From: Acidimicrobiaceae bacterium
GTDB taxonomy: Bacteria; Actinomycetota; Acidimicrobiia; Acidimicrobiales; RAAP-2
Length of the DNA: 64,000 bases
Direction: 5' to 3'
Assembly (NCBI GenBank): GCA_003155915.1
Contig: PMFA01000017.1
Location: forward strand, 26,166 to 90,165
Part shown: positions 34,999 through 43,059 of the stretch, piece by piece
How the letters are laid out: each line of letters starts with the position of its first letter
Numbering within the stretch: the first letter of the stretch is position 1
Position numbers and translations under genes: made by a program
The notes under the pieces: generated by a model
What the model saw: only the letters and a program-made list of their open reading frames with translations
What the model was told of the DNA's origin: nothing
The model's database searches: none

Positions 34999-35191
34999 TT
35001 CCGCTGACCATAGTCTTTGTCGCCGCGGCACTTCAAAGTTCGCTACCTCTCGAGCGCTTGAGTTCGATCCATGTGACCTTTGCTCTCCGTTGAATCGCCA
35101 GCTCGATGCAACGAAGGCGACCGACGGAGGCCGCTGAGGGTTTCGATCTCATCGTGGCCCGAGATCGTTGTCGTCAGCCCGGAAGGTCGCA

Positions 35192-36589
35192 ATGCGTCAA
35201 CGCCGACCCGTGTCGAAGAAGCAGTGGAAGAATCAATTCGTGAGCAGGAGTGGCAATCGAGTAACGGCACTGGGGACGGTCGTCGCCATTGCGGCGGTGA
35301 CCGTCGCACTCTCGACGACGGCGGGCGCATCGCACGTTGTTCCACCGGTTTCGTTGATTTCGCTGAATAGTCCTGTAAAGACGTTGGCCACGATTGACAT
35401 GTTGAGCGCCCACGTTGGCTACGCCATAGGAGGTACCGGACAAAAGGAGAGTAGAGCGTATCTCCTGACCACTTCGAACGGTGGCGCGACCTGGAGCGAA
35501 CGGAGTGAACTTTCGTATGAACTGCCCAGCGATGCGTGGTCAGTTCCGCACCTGGACTTCGTCTCGAAGCAAGTTGGCTACACCGACGCAAACGTCGCGG
35601 GGGGTCCGGCTTCAAATCAAAGCGTCTACGTCACAACCAATGGTGGCGTCAGTTGGCGACGTCTTCGCTTCGCCGGGTATACGCCGACGTTTGCGACCCC
35701 GACACTTGGTGATCCACCCGTCAACGAGAGCTACCAGATTGCGGAGGGGACTCTGACGCTCGTGACACTTCGCTGCACTTCGCGTGAACTCAAAGTGGAA
35801 GCCGGCAACTGGTGTCCGTCGTATGTCGACGAATTCCGGGTTGGTGCTGTGCGACCTTTCAGGGTGGAACCCATCCCATCGCGTCAAGCCCGTGCCGGTG
35901 AGTCTGCTCAGCTCGAGAGCGTGAGGCTCATCGCTGCGACGGGTCCCTCGAGCGCCATCGTCGCCCTCGGCGACATGGAAGGTTCCTTTCCAGTCATTGA
36001 CTCCTCAAACGGGGGATCCACGTGGAGGACATGGTCGAATCCTTGCTACCACCTTCGGGGATCGACGGGGCTCACGATCAAGGATGCGATTCAGGACCTT
36101 CGAATCACTCCCACCGGCTGGTATCTCACGTGTTACCAAGGTGGGGGGATGAGTCAAGGAACCATCTATCTTGGCAAGTCGTCAAATCAGGGTCGGAGTT
36201 GGACACTTCTCTCCCAGGGCAGCATGGGCGCAACGGCGGGCAGCATCCCCTTCGTGGGCAATATCGGCGACACCGATGTTGAGATGTGGGAGAGCAATGA
36301 CGGCACGACCCTTTGGGCCTGGTACCGATACAACAGCGGATTGCTCTATTACAGCAGTGGCGGGGGCCGCCATTGGGTAGCGCTTTCGACGCCTGGCTCG
36401 ACGTTGCCCCGTTCGCTCACTGATCTCACTCTCGATCCCGTTGGCGCGCACGGGGCGATCGCCATCTTTCCCAAGGGCGTGGTGTACTCGACGTCGAACG
36501 GGCGTAACTGGCTTCGGGTGGTCGAGAAGTCGGTCGGACTGTCGGTCACGACAACATCGAAAGTGCCGGTAGCACCGTCAGCAACTTAG
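35192..36589 (+). CDS. Secreted BNR-repeat (propeller-like) protein
   Basis: A 465-residue exported protein. A signal/anchor segment (about residues 26-45) precedes a beta-propeller-type region with Asp-box motifs TSNGGATW, TTNGGVSW, SSNGGSTW, SSNQGRSW and STSNGRNW spread over the protein. It resembles the first part of the protein encoded on the opposite strand next door but lacks the DUF4232-like end. The ATG at 35192 has GAAGG just upstream. The two genes share a 190-base divergent promoter region. Function unknown. Confidence 0.72.
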   Translation: MRQRRPVSKKQWKNQFVSRSGNRVTALGTVVAIAAVTVALSTTAGASHVVPPVSLISLNSPVKTLATIDMLSAHVGYAIGGTGQKESRAYLLTTSNGGATWSERSELSYELPSDAWSVPHLDFVSKQVGYTDANVAGGPASNQSVYVTTNGGVSWRRLRFAGYTPTFATPTLGDPPVNESYQIAEGTLTLVTLRCTSRELKVEAGNWCPSYVDEFRVGAVRPFRVEPIPSRQARAGESAQLESVRLIAATGPSSAIVALGDMEGSFPVIDSSNGGSTWRTWSNPCYHLRGSTGLTIKDAIQDLRITPTGWYLTCYQGGGMSQGTIYLGKSSNQGRSWTLLSQGSMGATAGSIPFVGNIGDTDVEMWESNDGTTLWAWYRYNSGLLYYSSGGGRHWVALSTPGSTLPRSLTDLTLDPVGAHGAIAIFPKGVVYSTSNGRNWLRVVEKSVGLSVTTTSKVPVAPSAT

Positions 36590-36653
36590 ATGAAGTGACC
36601 AACATTCGAGTGAATCTCGGCGAATCAAAGTATCAGCAAATGACGTGAAAACG

Positions 36654-36669
36654 GACGATCACGATCGTC
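36654..36669. promoter_or_regulatory. Palindrome GACGATC-AC-GATCGTC
   Basis: Seven-base arms with a two-base centre lie between the BNR gene stop (36589) and the small secreted protein (36756). The tight spacing fits a dimeric repressor site better than a terminator. A nested inverted repeat (AACGG/CCGTT around GGACG/CGTCC, 36719-36744) follows directly before the ribosome binding site. Confidence 0.35.
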
Positions 36670-36755
36670 GAGGAATGACTCATGCCTTCTACGGCTCCAC
36701 TACTACTATTCAACCGAGAACGGACGTTACCCGTCCCAACCGTTAGAGGATGGAT

Positions 36756-37292
36756 ATGTTCGAATCGATAAAGCGTTCACGAGGTCGAAGGTTGCGCGAC
36801 ACGACCACCGCACTCATCTTGAGCGGAATGTTATTTTCTGGTGCGGTGGCACTGGTCGCTCCGTCCACGGCCAGTGCGGGCGGAGCGTCGAATACCTTCA
36901 CGTTCAAGGGCGCCTACAGTGGAACGCTCAAACTCACACCCTCGTCCTTTAACTGCTCCTACGGCAAGACCTACAGCGGCAAGGGGTTCCTCGTGACCCT
37001 CTCTCATATGAAGGGGACCATCACCGGCGCGGGGACGGGTGCGTGGGCGATGTCGGCGTACCCCACCAAGAAGGGAACGACGCACGTGGGCGCGGCGAAC
37101 GTGCAGTCGCTCACCGACTCGTCGTTCCAAAGCAACGGCACTCCCATCATCTCCTTTCTCGAGAAATCCGGGAGCGTCACCTACGAAGGATCAACCGGTT
37201 CGATCAACATGACGGTCGAGTACCACGCCGTCGGCAGCACCACCTACGGCAAGGTTGCCACGGTCACCGGGAGTTGGAACTGCGGTTCTTGA
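36756..37292 (+). CDS. Small secreted hypothetical protein
   Basis: A 178-residue product with an Arg-rich N-terminus and a hydrophobic signal (about residues 16-40) ending near ASA. The mature part is Gly/Ser/Thr-rich and has Cys near residue 67 and two residues before the C-terminus, which could form one disulfide; alternating short hydrophobic stretches suggest a beta barrel or sandwich. ATG 36756 is preferred because GAGG lies six bases in front; another ATG two codons earlier is the alternative. No family recognised. Confidence 0.6.
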   Translation: MFESIKRSRGRRLRDTTTALILSGMLFSGAVALVAPSTASAGGASNTFTFKGAYSGTLKLTPSSFNCSYGKTYSGKGFLVTLSHMKGTITGAGTGAWAMSAYPTKKGTTHVGAANVQSLTDSSFQSNGTPIISFLEKSGSVTYEGSTGSINMTVEYHAVGSTTYGKVATVTGSWNCGS

Positions 37293-37313
37293 CATTGCGC
37301 GAACGCGCTGAGT

Positions 37314-38123
37314 TCAACCGCCCTCATCGAAGTCGGGGGCCGTGAAGTCCCCGCCCATGAGAATCGACTGCTCGGGGTCGAGGTCGTAGGGAGCGGGCGA
37401 CACCGTGTCGCGGTAGCGTTCGGCGTCGTCGAGGGGGCGATAACCAATGGCTGACGCCTCGTCGAGTGAGACGACGCGCGTGGTGTTGGCCGATACTCCC
37501 CAGACGATCCGAAAACCCGGCGCGGGGCTCTGCAGTGCCGCTTCGAAGAGGCGGGTGCAGTCGTCGGGCGAGAGCCAGTTCCACAACGAGCGTCGGTCGC
37601 TCGGGCGTTCCCGGAAGGAGCCGATGCGCAGGCACACGACGTCCATCGCGTGGCGGTCGTGGTAGAGACGGCCCAGTGCCTCTCCGGCAACCTTCGACAC
37701 CGCGTAGTAACTGTCCGGTTCGGGTGCCTCGTACTCGCTAATCGGTTCGGTGACGTCAATACGGTGTTGGCCCATGACGTGGTGGCTGCTAGCGAAGACC
37801 ACGCGCGTCACGCCCGAGCGCCGCGCCGCTTCGAAGACGAACCTGGTGCCCGTGATGTTGGTGTCGACGTAGTCGGCCCACGTGTAGCCGCCGGTGGCGA
37901 GCCCCCCGAGGTGGATGACGGCGTCGACGCCCCGCATCGCAGCGTCGAGGGCCGCCTCGTCGAGGAACGAGGCGGTCGCGAATTCGACGGCTTCGTTGTC
38001 GTCGCGCGCGGACATGGCCACGCGGTCCATGAGCCGCAACGTGCGATCCGCTCGGGCGAGCGTGCGGCGTAAGTGTGTTCCGATCTGGCCCGCCGCCCCG
38101 GTGATGAGAACGCGCTCGCTCAC
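37314..38123 (-). CDS. udh: Uronate dehydrogenase-like NAD-dependent oxidoreductase
   Basis: Predicted to oxidise D-galacturonate or D-glucuronate to the aldarolactone with NAD, the first step of the oxidative uronate pathway. The 269-residue length fits known uronate dehydrogenases. The coenzyme motif GAAGQIG is near residue 9, the SSHHVMG segment near 110 corresponds to the substrate loop, and the catalytic YxxxK reads YYAVSK near 135. The GTG at 38123 overlaps the stop of the preceding gene (GTGA) and fixes the start; the longer frame is shadow. It is the last gene of a three-gene overlapping operon with glucarate dehydratase, which supports the assignment; a general NDP-sugar epimerase would be the alternative. 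Confidence 0.78.
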   Translation of the reverse strand: MSERVLITGAAGQIGTHLRRTLARADRTLRLMDRVAMSARDDNEAVEFATASFLDEAALDAAMRGVDAVIHLGGLATGGYTWADYVDTNITGTRFVFEAARRSGVTRVVFASSHHVMGQHRIDVTEPISEYEAPEPDSYYAVSKVAGEALGRLYHDRHAMDVVCLRIGSFRERPSDRRSLWNWLSPDDCTRLFEAALQSPAPGFRIVWGVSANTTRVVSLDEASAIGYRPLDDAERYRDTVSPAPYDLDPEQSILMGGDFTAPDFDEGG

Positions 38124-39271
38124 GCGTTCTCCTCGCGAAGTATTGCCATGACGTCGCGTGCGGCCTGCCACTGGGAGTCGGACCACAGGCCGAGATGGTA
38201 GAGGTGAAGTTCGTCCACGCCGGCCGCCGCGAGGCGGCCGAGTTCGCGGCGGACGTGGTAGCCGGGCCACCCCTTGTCCAGGCGGAGGTACGTGCCGAGC
38301 GCGCGTGAGTGGCCCGCGATCTCCCGCAAGTGAGCGAGGCGGGATTGACGGGTCTCGTCGTCCCAGCCATTGGCCACGACGGCATCGACTCTCTCGTACC
38401 CCGTGGCGCCGAGCGCGCAGAACGAACCCGTGGTCCAGGGGTCGGCGGCTCCAAAAACGGTGACCCGCGCTTCGGGCGAGGCGCGGCGAATGCGCTCGAT
38501 ACAGCCGCGCAGCAGCGTGGCCACGAGGCCCTGTCGCAGCGTGGCGAGGGTCGGTGCCACGTCGGCGCCGAGTGCCTCTTCGACGCTTCGCGCCGGACCG
38601 CCTACGGCGCCGCGTATGCGCTCGGCGAGTTCATCTGCGTCAAGACCGACCGTGCGCATCGCGAGTCGACAGGCGTCACAGAAGCAGAGCGAGAGAAGGG
38701 CCAGGTCCGTCGCGCTCCAGCTGGCGAACTCGACCTTGTCGTGAAGCGCGGCGTGTTCCACGCCCACGGGACCGCAGGCCTCGAGAACGACGCCGCGCAC
38801 ATGGTGGGCGAGGACCACCTCCTCGCTCAGGGTCTCGGCGTACTCGCGTACGTCGGGCGATGCCGGACAGAGTGCGTACGGGTAGCGATCGCCGAAGGCG
38901 TTGCGGGTCACGAGCTCGGGGTGGAGTTGGCCGAGCGTGTCGTCGTGACAGAGCACGACCCAGGCGTCAGTGGCGATGCCGGAGGCGGCGAGCGCGTCGC
39001 GCGCCGCGCCGAAGGCGTCGGGACCTTCCAACCAGTCGGGTGGCGAAGGCCGCAGACGATGGCCGCGCCACGCCTCGTCGCGCACCGGGACGTAGCAGGC
39101 CGAATCCGTGATCTCGAGCACGCGTCGACTCGGGTGCAGCGGCGTCCCCAATCGAGCCGCGTGGTAGGTCGCAGCCAGCGCCACCGCGTCGAGTTCGAGC
39201 GCCGCGACGCGCGCCACGAACTCGTCATCGCCGACGAAGTCCCAGGGGTAGGCGTAGCCGGTGAGTTTCAC
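38120..39271 (-). CDS. Unrecognised protein in the uronate operon (TIM-barrel-like)
   Basis: I do not recognise the family. The 383-residue protein starts with GTG overlapping the stop of the glucarate dehydratase gene, and its own stop overlaps the start of the uronate dehydrogenase gene, so it belongs to the pathway operon. The sequence has alternating strands and helices, for example DAVALAATYH, DAWVVLCHDDTLG, VRGVVLEACGP and DELHLYHLGLW, in the manner of a (beta/alpha)8 barrel, and a CFCDAC motif near residue 200 like those in some uncharacterised glycoside-hydrolase-like barrels. It has no signal peptide. Possible roles are release of a uronic acid from an oligomer, or epimerisation or lactone opening of the product. 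Confidence 0.65.
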   Translation of the reverse strand: MKLTGYAYPWDFVGDDEFVARVAALELDAVALAATYHAARLGTPLHPSRRVLEITDSACYVPVRDEAWRGHRLRPSPPDWLEGPDAFGAARDALAASGIATDAWVVLCHDDTLGQLHPELVTRNAFGDRYPYALCPASPDVREYAETLSEEVVLAHHVRGVVLEACGPVGVEHAALHDKVEFASWSATDLALLSLCFCDACRLAMRTVGLDADELAERIRGAVGGPARSVEEALGADVAPTLATLRQGLVATLLRGCIERIRRASPEARVTVFGAADPWTTGSFCALGATGYERVDAVVANGWDDETRQSRLAHLREIAGHSRALGTYLRLDKGWPGYHVRRELGRLAAAGVDELHLYHLGLWSDSQWQAARDVMAILREENA

Positions 39272-40527
39272 CAGCGTGGAGACAGCGGCTCGTAGTCGGG
39301 CGCGACACTCTGCATGTACGCCGTGTCGTCACGCTTCGTGAGACCGCAGTCGAGGTACTGCTGATGCAGGCGCGCCAGGGCCTCCTCGTCGAGTTCGACG
39401 CCGAGTCCCGGTCCCGTGGGCACGGATACGGCACCGTCGACGAAGCTGAGTACTCCCGGCACGACGACGTCCTCGTCCTTCCACGGCCAGTGGGTGTCGA
39501 GGGCGTAGGTGAGGTTGGGCACGGTTGCGGCGAGGTGGGTCATCGCCGCGAGACTTATCCCGAGGTGTGAGTTCGAGTGCATGGAGAGCCCGAGATCGAA
39601 GGTGCGACAGATGCCGGCCAGGTCGACGCTGGCGCGCAAACCGCCCCAGTAGTGGTGGTCCGAAAGGATCACCCCGACCGCAAGACGCTCCACGGCGTCG
39701 GGGATGTCCTCGAAGCCGACCACGCACATGTTGGTCGCCAGGGGCATCTCGGCCTCGCGCGCGACCGCACTCATCCCGGCGCGAGTGGGCGTCGGATCCT
39801 CGAGATACTCGAGCACCCCGGCCAGGCGCGTGGCGACGCGAATCGAGGTCGCCACGCTCCACGCCGCGTTCGGGTCGAGCCGTAGGGGAACGTCGGGGAA
39901 TGCCTCGCGCAACGCCAGTACGGTGTCGATCTCTTCGTCGGGCTCGAAGACACCGCCCTTCAATTTGATGGCGCCGAAGCCGTAGGTGTCGAGCATCCAG
40001 TGGGCCTGGGCCACGATGCCAGCGGGGTCGAGTGCTTCGCCGTAGGCGTCGGGGTGAGTGCCCGGATGGCCCGCCCACTTGTAGAAGAGGTAGGCGGAGT
40101 AGGGCACACGTTCGCGCACCACGCCGCCGAGCAGGTCACTGACCGGGCGGCCGAGGACCTTGCCCTGCAGGTCAAGGCAGGCGACCTCGAAACTGGCGAA
40201 GGTCCTCAGCGCCGTGCCCGCGGCGCTGATGTGGCCGGTCAACCCGTGGGTGTCGCTGCCCACTTGACCGCCCAGGACCCGCACGGTGAGTTCGCGCAGT
40301 CGGTGCGTGTGGAAGGGGTCGAGCCCCGTCATCGACTCACCGACTACGCGCAGGCGTTCGAGGTGGGCGCCGTCACCGTAGGACTCGCCCAGACCCACGA
40401 GACCGTCGTTGGTGTGCAGTTGAATGATCGAGCGCAGCGCGAAGGGTTCGTGAACGCCGACCGCATTCAGCAGGGGTGGGTCGCGAAACGCGACGGGCGT
40501 GATGGTGACGCGCTCGATTGTGGTCAT
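39268..40527 (-). CDS. gudD: Glucarate dehydratase-like enzyme (enolase superfamily)
   Basis: Removes water from an aldarate to give 5-keto-4-deoxy-glucarate. The 419-residue protein has the superfamily's (beta/alpha)7 barrel with the features of glucarate dehydratase: the KLKGG motif near residue 195 (base Lys), metal ligands Asp in DPNAAW near 225 and Glu in LEDPTP near 250, Asn in TNMCV, and His in MHSNSHLGIS near 320 as the second base. A GTG or ATG start near 40527 gives MTTIERVTITP, typical of the family. First gene of the leftward operon (dehydratase, unknown, dehydrogenase), divergent from the aldolase/reductase operon. Confidence 0.87.
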   Translation of the reverse strand: MTTIERVTITPVAFRDPPLLNAVGVHEPFALRSIIQLHTNDGLVGLGESYGDGAHLERLRVVGESMTGLDPFHTHRLRELTVRVLGGQVGSDTHGLTGHISAAGTALRTFASFEVACLDLQGKVLGRPVSDLLGGVVRERVPYSAYLFYKWAGHPGTHPDAYGEALDPAGIVAQAHWMLDTYGFGAIKLKGGVFEPDEEIDTVLALREAFPDVPLRLDPNAAWSVATSIRVATRLAGVLEYLEDPTPTRAGMSAVAREAEMPLATNMCVVGFEDIPDAVERLAVGVILSDHHYWGGLRASVDLAGICRTFDLGLSMHSNSHLGISLAAMTHLAATVPNLTYALDTHWPWKDEDVVVPGVLSFVDGAVSVPTGPGLGVELDEEALARLHQQYLDCGLTKRDDTAYMQSVAPDYEPLSPRW

Positions 40528-40568
40528 GGTGACGTACTCCCTCAGGCCGAGGCCGCGGCTTACGCCCG

Positions 40569-40593
40569 TGAGCGTACGCTACTCTGACGCTCA
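40569..40593. promoter_or_regulatory. Operator-like palindromes in the divergent uronate promoter region
   Basis: TGAGCGT (40569-40575) and its complement ACGCTCA (40587-40593) flank an 11-base centre; the left arm also takes part in a perfect 10-base palindrome AGCGTACGCT (40571-40580). It lies between the divergent glucarate dehydratase and aldolase genes (40528-40648), where a repressor responding to a uronate or aldarate would be expected. No regulator gene of the GntR or LacI type is in the window. Confidence 0.5.
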
Positions 40594-40648
40594 GTGGGCA
40601 TTTAGAACGTCCACCATTCCCTGTTCGTCAATTCGGAGGAATAGCGCC

Positions 40649-41398
40649 GTGTCTCCATCACTCGTTCAACGCGTACGCCACGGTGAGTACCTACGCGGCA
40701 CCTTCCTCAATCTCGGCTCAGCGCTGGTGGCCGAGGTGTGCGCCCTCAGCGGATTCGACTGGCTCTTGGTCGACCTCGAGCACGGCGCCGGGGGTGAAGA
40801 GGGCCTGGCCGACCAGTTGCTGGCCGGCGCGGCCCACGGCGTCTCGGTCATCGCGCGCACCGAGTCGGCGGAGCGCATTCGCGTCGGTCACCTGCTCGAC
40901 CTCGGGGTCGAGGGCGTCATGTTTCCCCGATTGGAGACGCCGGAGGAGGTTCGCGCCGCGTTAGCGCACCTCTGGTATCCGCCGCGCGGGGATCGTGGTA
41001 TCGCCGGCTACAACCGGGCTCGCCGCTTCGGCGGCGACGGCCTCACGGGCGACGAAGTCAACGAGGGCATTTTGGCCGTCGTCCAAGTGGAGTCCGTCAC
41101 GGCTCTCGAGAACCTCGACGAAATAGCCGCCCTCGACGGCGTCGACGCGCTCTTTATCGGTCCGGCCGACCTCTCGGCGGCACTCGGGGTGGCCGGTCAG
41201 CTGGAGCATCCAGTGTTCCAGGACGCCCTCGACAAGGTCGTCGCGGCGGCAACCAGGAACGACGTCGCGGCCGGCATCTTCGTGGGCGATCCCACCCAAG
41301 TCCCGACCTACCGCAACCGGGGATTTCGCTTCCTCTCCGTAGGTTCGGACTCGTCGTTACTACGTGGTGCGGCCCTCGAGGCGTTGCACCTTGACTAG
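40649..41398 (+). CDS. garL: HpcH/HpaI-family aldolase, likely 5-keto-4-deoxy-D-glucarate aldolase
   Basis: Class II, metal-dependent aldolase of 249 residues that cleaves the keto-deoxy-aldarate into pyruvate and tartronate semialdehyde. Family motifs are clear: LLVDLEHG near residue 36, the Arg of ARTES near 64, PRLETPEEV with the metal Glu region near 92, VQVES with the second acidic ligand near 143 and GPADLSAALG near 170. The GTG at 40649 has GGAGGA at a good distance. The reductase gene follows 14 bases after its stop. The assignment to GarL rather than another HpaI aldolase comes from the operon context. Confidence 0.83.
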   Translation: MSPSLVQRVRHGEYLRGTFLNLGSALVAEVCALSGFDWLLVDLEHGAGGEEGLADQLLAGAAHGVSVIARTESAERIRVGHLLDLGVEGVMFPRLETPEEVRAALAHLWYPPRGDRGIAGYNRARRFGGDGLTGDEVNEGILAVVQVESVTALENLDEIAALDGVDALFIGPADLSAALGVAGQLEHPVFQDALDKVVAAATRNDVAAGIFVGDPTQVPTYRNRGFRFLSVGSDSSLLRGAALEALHLD

Positions 41399-41412
41399 GT
41401 AGCCTGCAAAAC

Positions 41413-42327
41413 ATGACCACTTCTCACCTCGACCCTCAGGCTGTTCACGAGCGCGTCGGCTTCGTTGGCATGGGTACCATGGGTGCCGCCATGGCGCTCA
41501 ACCTCGCCAAAGCCGGTTTCGCCTTGACGGTCTGGAACCGCACTCCCGGGCGCGCGTCCCAGATTGTGGCCGCCGGTGCCGTCGAGGTCGCCACAGCGCA
41601 GGAACTGGCCGCCGCGTCCGACGTCGTCGTCATGTGTCTCACCGACTCGCCCCAGGTCGAGGCGGTGCTGTTCGGAGAGACGGGTCTGGCCAGCGGCCTC
41701 GCCCCGGGCTCGATTGTCGTCGACTGCACCACTCTCAGTCCGCTCAAGGCACGCGAGTTCGCGACGCGACTTCACACGCAAGGGGTGAGCGCCGTCGACG
41801 CGCCCGTGTCGGGCGGTTCCGAGGGCGCGCGGCACGCAACGCTCACCATCATGGTCGGCGGTTCGAACCAGGACGTCGCTCGAATCGATCCCGTTTTGCG
41901 AGCGATGGGCAAGTCCATCAACCATCTCGGTCCGGTCGGAGCGGGTCAGTGGGCCAAGGCCATCAACCAGGTCATTCTCTCGGGCGTCTACCTCGGGGTG
42001 GCGGAAGGAGTCACGCTCGCGTTGAAGGCGGACCTTGACGCCCAGAAGGTGGTCGATGCCTTGGTCGGCGGAGCCGCCGATTCGTGGGTGCTGAAGAACC
42101 GCGCCGGTCGAATGATCGAGAACGAGTATCCCCTGGGCTTCAAGATTGCACTGCACCGCAAGGATCTCGCCATCGGTCTCGAGCTCGCTCGCAGCGTCGG
42201 GGCGCAGTTGCCGGTGACGACGCTGGCCGCGGGCTACGAGGACGCGTTGATTGAAGAAGGTCACGGCGACGACGACAACTCGGCGTTGGCCCGCACGATT
42301 CGTCGACTCTCGGGCCTTGAGGGTTAG
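41413..42327 (+). CDS. garR: 2-hydroxy-3-oxopropionate (tartronate semialdehyde) reductase
   Basis: NAD(P)H-dependent reductase of the beta-hydroxyacid dehydrogenase family, 304 residues, turning tartronate semialdehyde into glycerate. The coenzyme motif GFVGMGTMG is near residue 16, the substrate motif DAPVSGGSEGA near 128, and the catalytic Lys lies in GQWAKAINQ near 178, all as in GarR/GlxR. It follows the aldolase by 14 bases on the same transcript, and closes the route from uronate to a glycolytic intermediate. A related enzyme (3-hydroxyisobutyrate dehydrogenase) is the alternative, but the context favours this role. Confidence 0.85.
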   Translation: MTTSHLDPQAVHERVGFVGMGTMGAAMALNLAKAGFALTVWNRTPGRASQIVAAGAVEVATAQELAAASDVVVMCLTDSPQVEAVLFGETGLASGLAPGSIVVDCTTLSPLKAREFATRLHTQGVSAVDAPVSGGSEGARHATLTIMVGGSNQDVARIDPVLRAMGKSINHLGPVGAGQWAKAINQVILSGVYLGVAEGVTLALKADLDAQKVVDALVGGAADSWVLKNRAGRMIENEYPLGFKIALHRKDLAIGLELARSVGAQLPVTTLAAGYEDALIEEGHGDDDNSALARTIRRLSGLEG

Positions 42328-42405
42328 CGTCAGATTGACGAGGCCACGGCGCCAGGTTTTCGATCAGGGTTAGAACCGGCCCGCTTTCACTAGGGATGCG
42401 GAATG

Positions 42406-42429
42406 GCGTCACTCGGAAACGAGTGACGC
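42406..42429. terminator. Bidirectional terminator hairpin
   Basis: GCGTCACTCG (42406-42415), loop GAAA, CGAGTGACGC (42420-42429), then TTT. The ten-base perfect stem with a GAAA tetraloop on the plus strand lies between the convergent reductase gene and the TetR gene; the last codons and stop of the TetR gene are inside it. On the minus strand it has a TTTC loop and no T tract, so it is best as terminator for the rightward transcript. Confidence 0.75.
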
Positions 42430-43059
42430 TTTGTGGGTTGCGAGAACCTTGTCGAGGGTCGCGGGACTGAGCGCGCGGTGGGGGAGATCAGAAGCGGCGG
42501 GCCGCATACCGGCGATTAAGAGGTCGAGGTGGCGTCGCCACGCGTCCGGAGCGACGGGAAGCGTCGCTTCGAGGACGCCGAGCAAGGAAAACATTGCGAG
42601 CGACAGGTCGGTGTTGGTGAGGTCGTGGCGAATCAGGTCGTGCTTCTTCGCGTCGACGAGAAGTCGGGCGATGAGTTGACGGGCGGTCTTCACCATCTCG
42701 TGGTCGGTATTCCAAAGTCGCCGCAGGTATCCCGCGTGCTCGGCTTGATAGGCGCTGGACGCCTCCAAGAACCTTTCGAGTCCAGTGCCTCCCGGTGACT
42801 TCAAGGCGTCGCGGGCCATCTGAATGGTGGTGTCGAGGATTTCACGCACGAGCGCGTCGACGAGCGCTTCCTTGGTGGGAAAGCGCCGGTAGAGCGTACC
42901 GACACCGACTCCGGCGACCCGCGCTATCTCGGTGACACTGGCGTCCAGGCCCTGTTCGTTAAAGACCAGCACGGCCGCGGTGAGAAGTTGCTGGCGGTGT
43001 TGTTCCGCGTCCTTGCGTAAGGGTCTCTGAGCGTGGGTGGCGAGGGTCACGGAGGTCAC
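42409..43059 (-). CDS. TetR-family transcriptional repressor
   Basis: A 216-residue repressor with an N-terminal helix-turn-helix: VTEIARVAGVGVGTLYRRFPTK (near residue 43-64, core GVGVGTLYRRF). The C-terminal two thirds are the helical ligand-binding and dimer part. The GTG start overlaps the stop of the exporter gene (GTGA), so both come from one message. It most likely represses the operon by binding the palindromes at 44545-44605 and lets go when the exporter's substrate binds. Confidence 0.88.
   Translation of the reverse strand: MTSVTLATHAQRPLRKDAEQHRQQLLTAAVLVFNEQGLDASVTEIARVAGVGVGTLYRRFPTKEALVDALVREILDTTIQMARDALKSPGGTGLERFLEASSAYQAEHAGYLRRLWNTDHEMVKTARQLIARLLVDAKKHDLIRHDLTNTDLSLAMFSLLGVLEATLPVAPDAWRRHLDLLIAGMRPAASDLPHRALSPATLDKVLATHKASLVSE

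Noticed and set aside
38309-39295. 328-codon open frame opposite the unrecognised operon gene
   Set aside because: The overlapping start and stop codons of the three leftward genes support the other strand.
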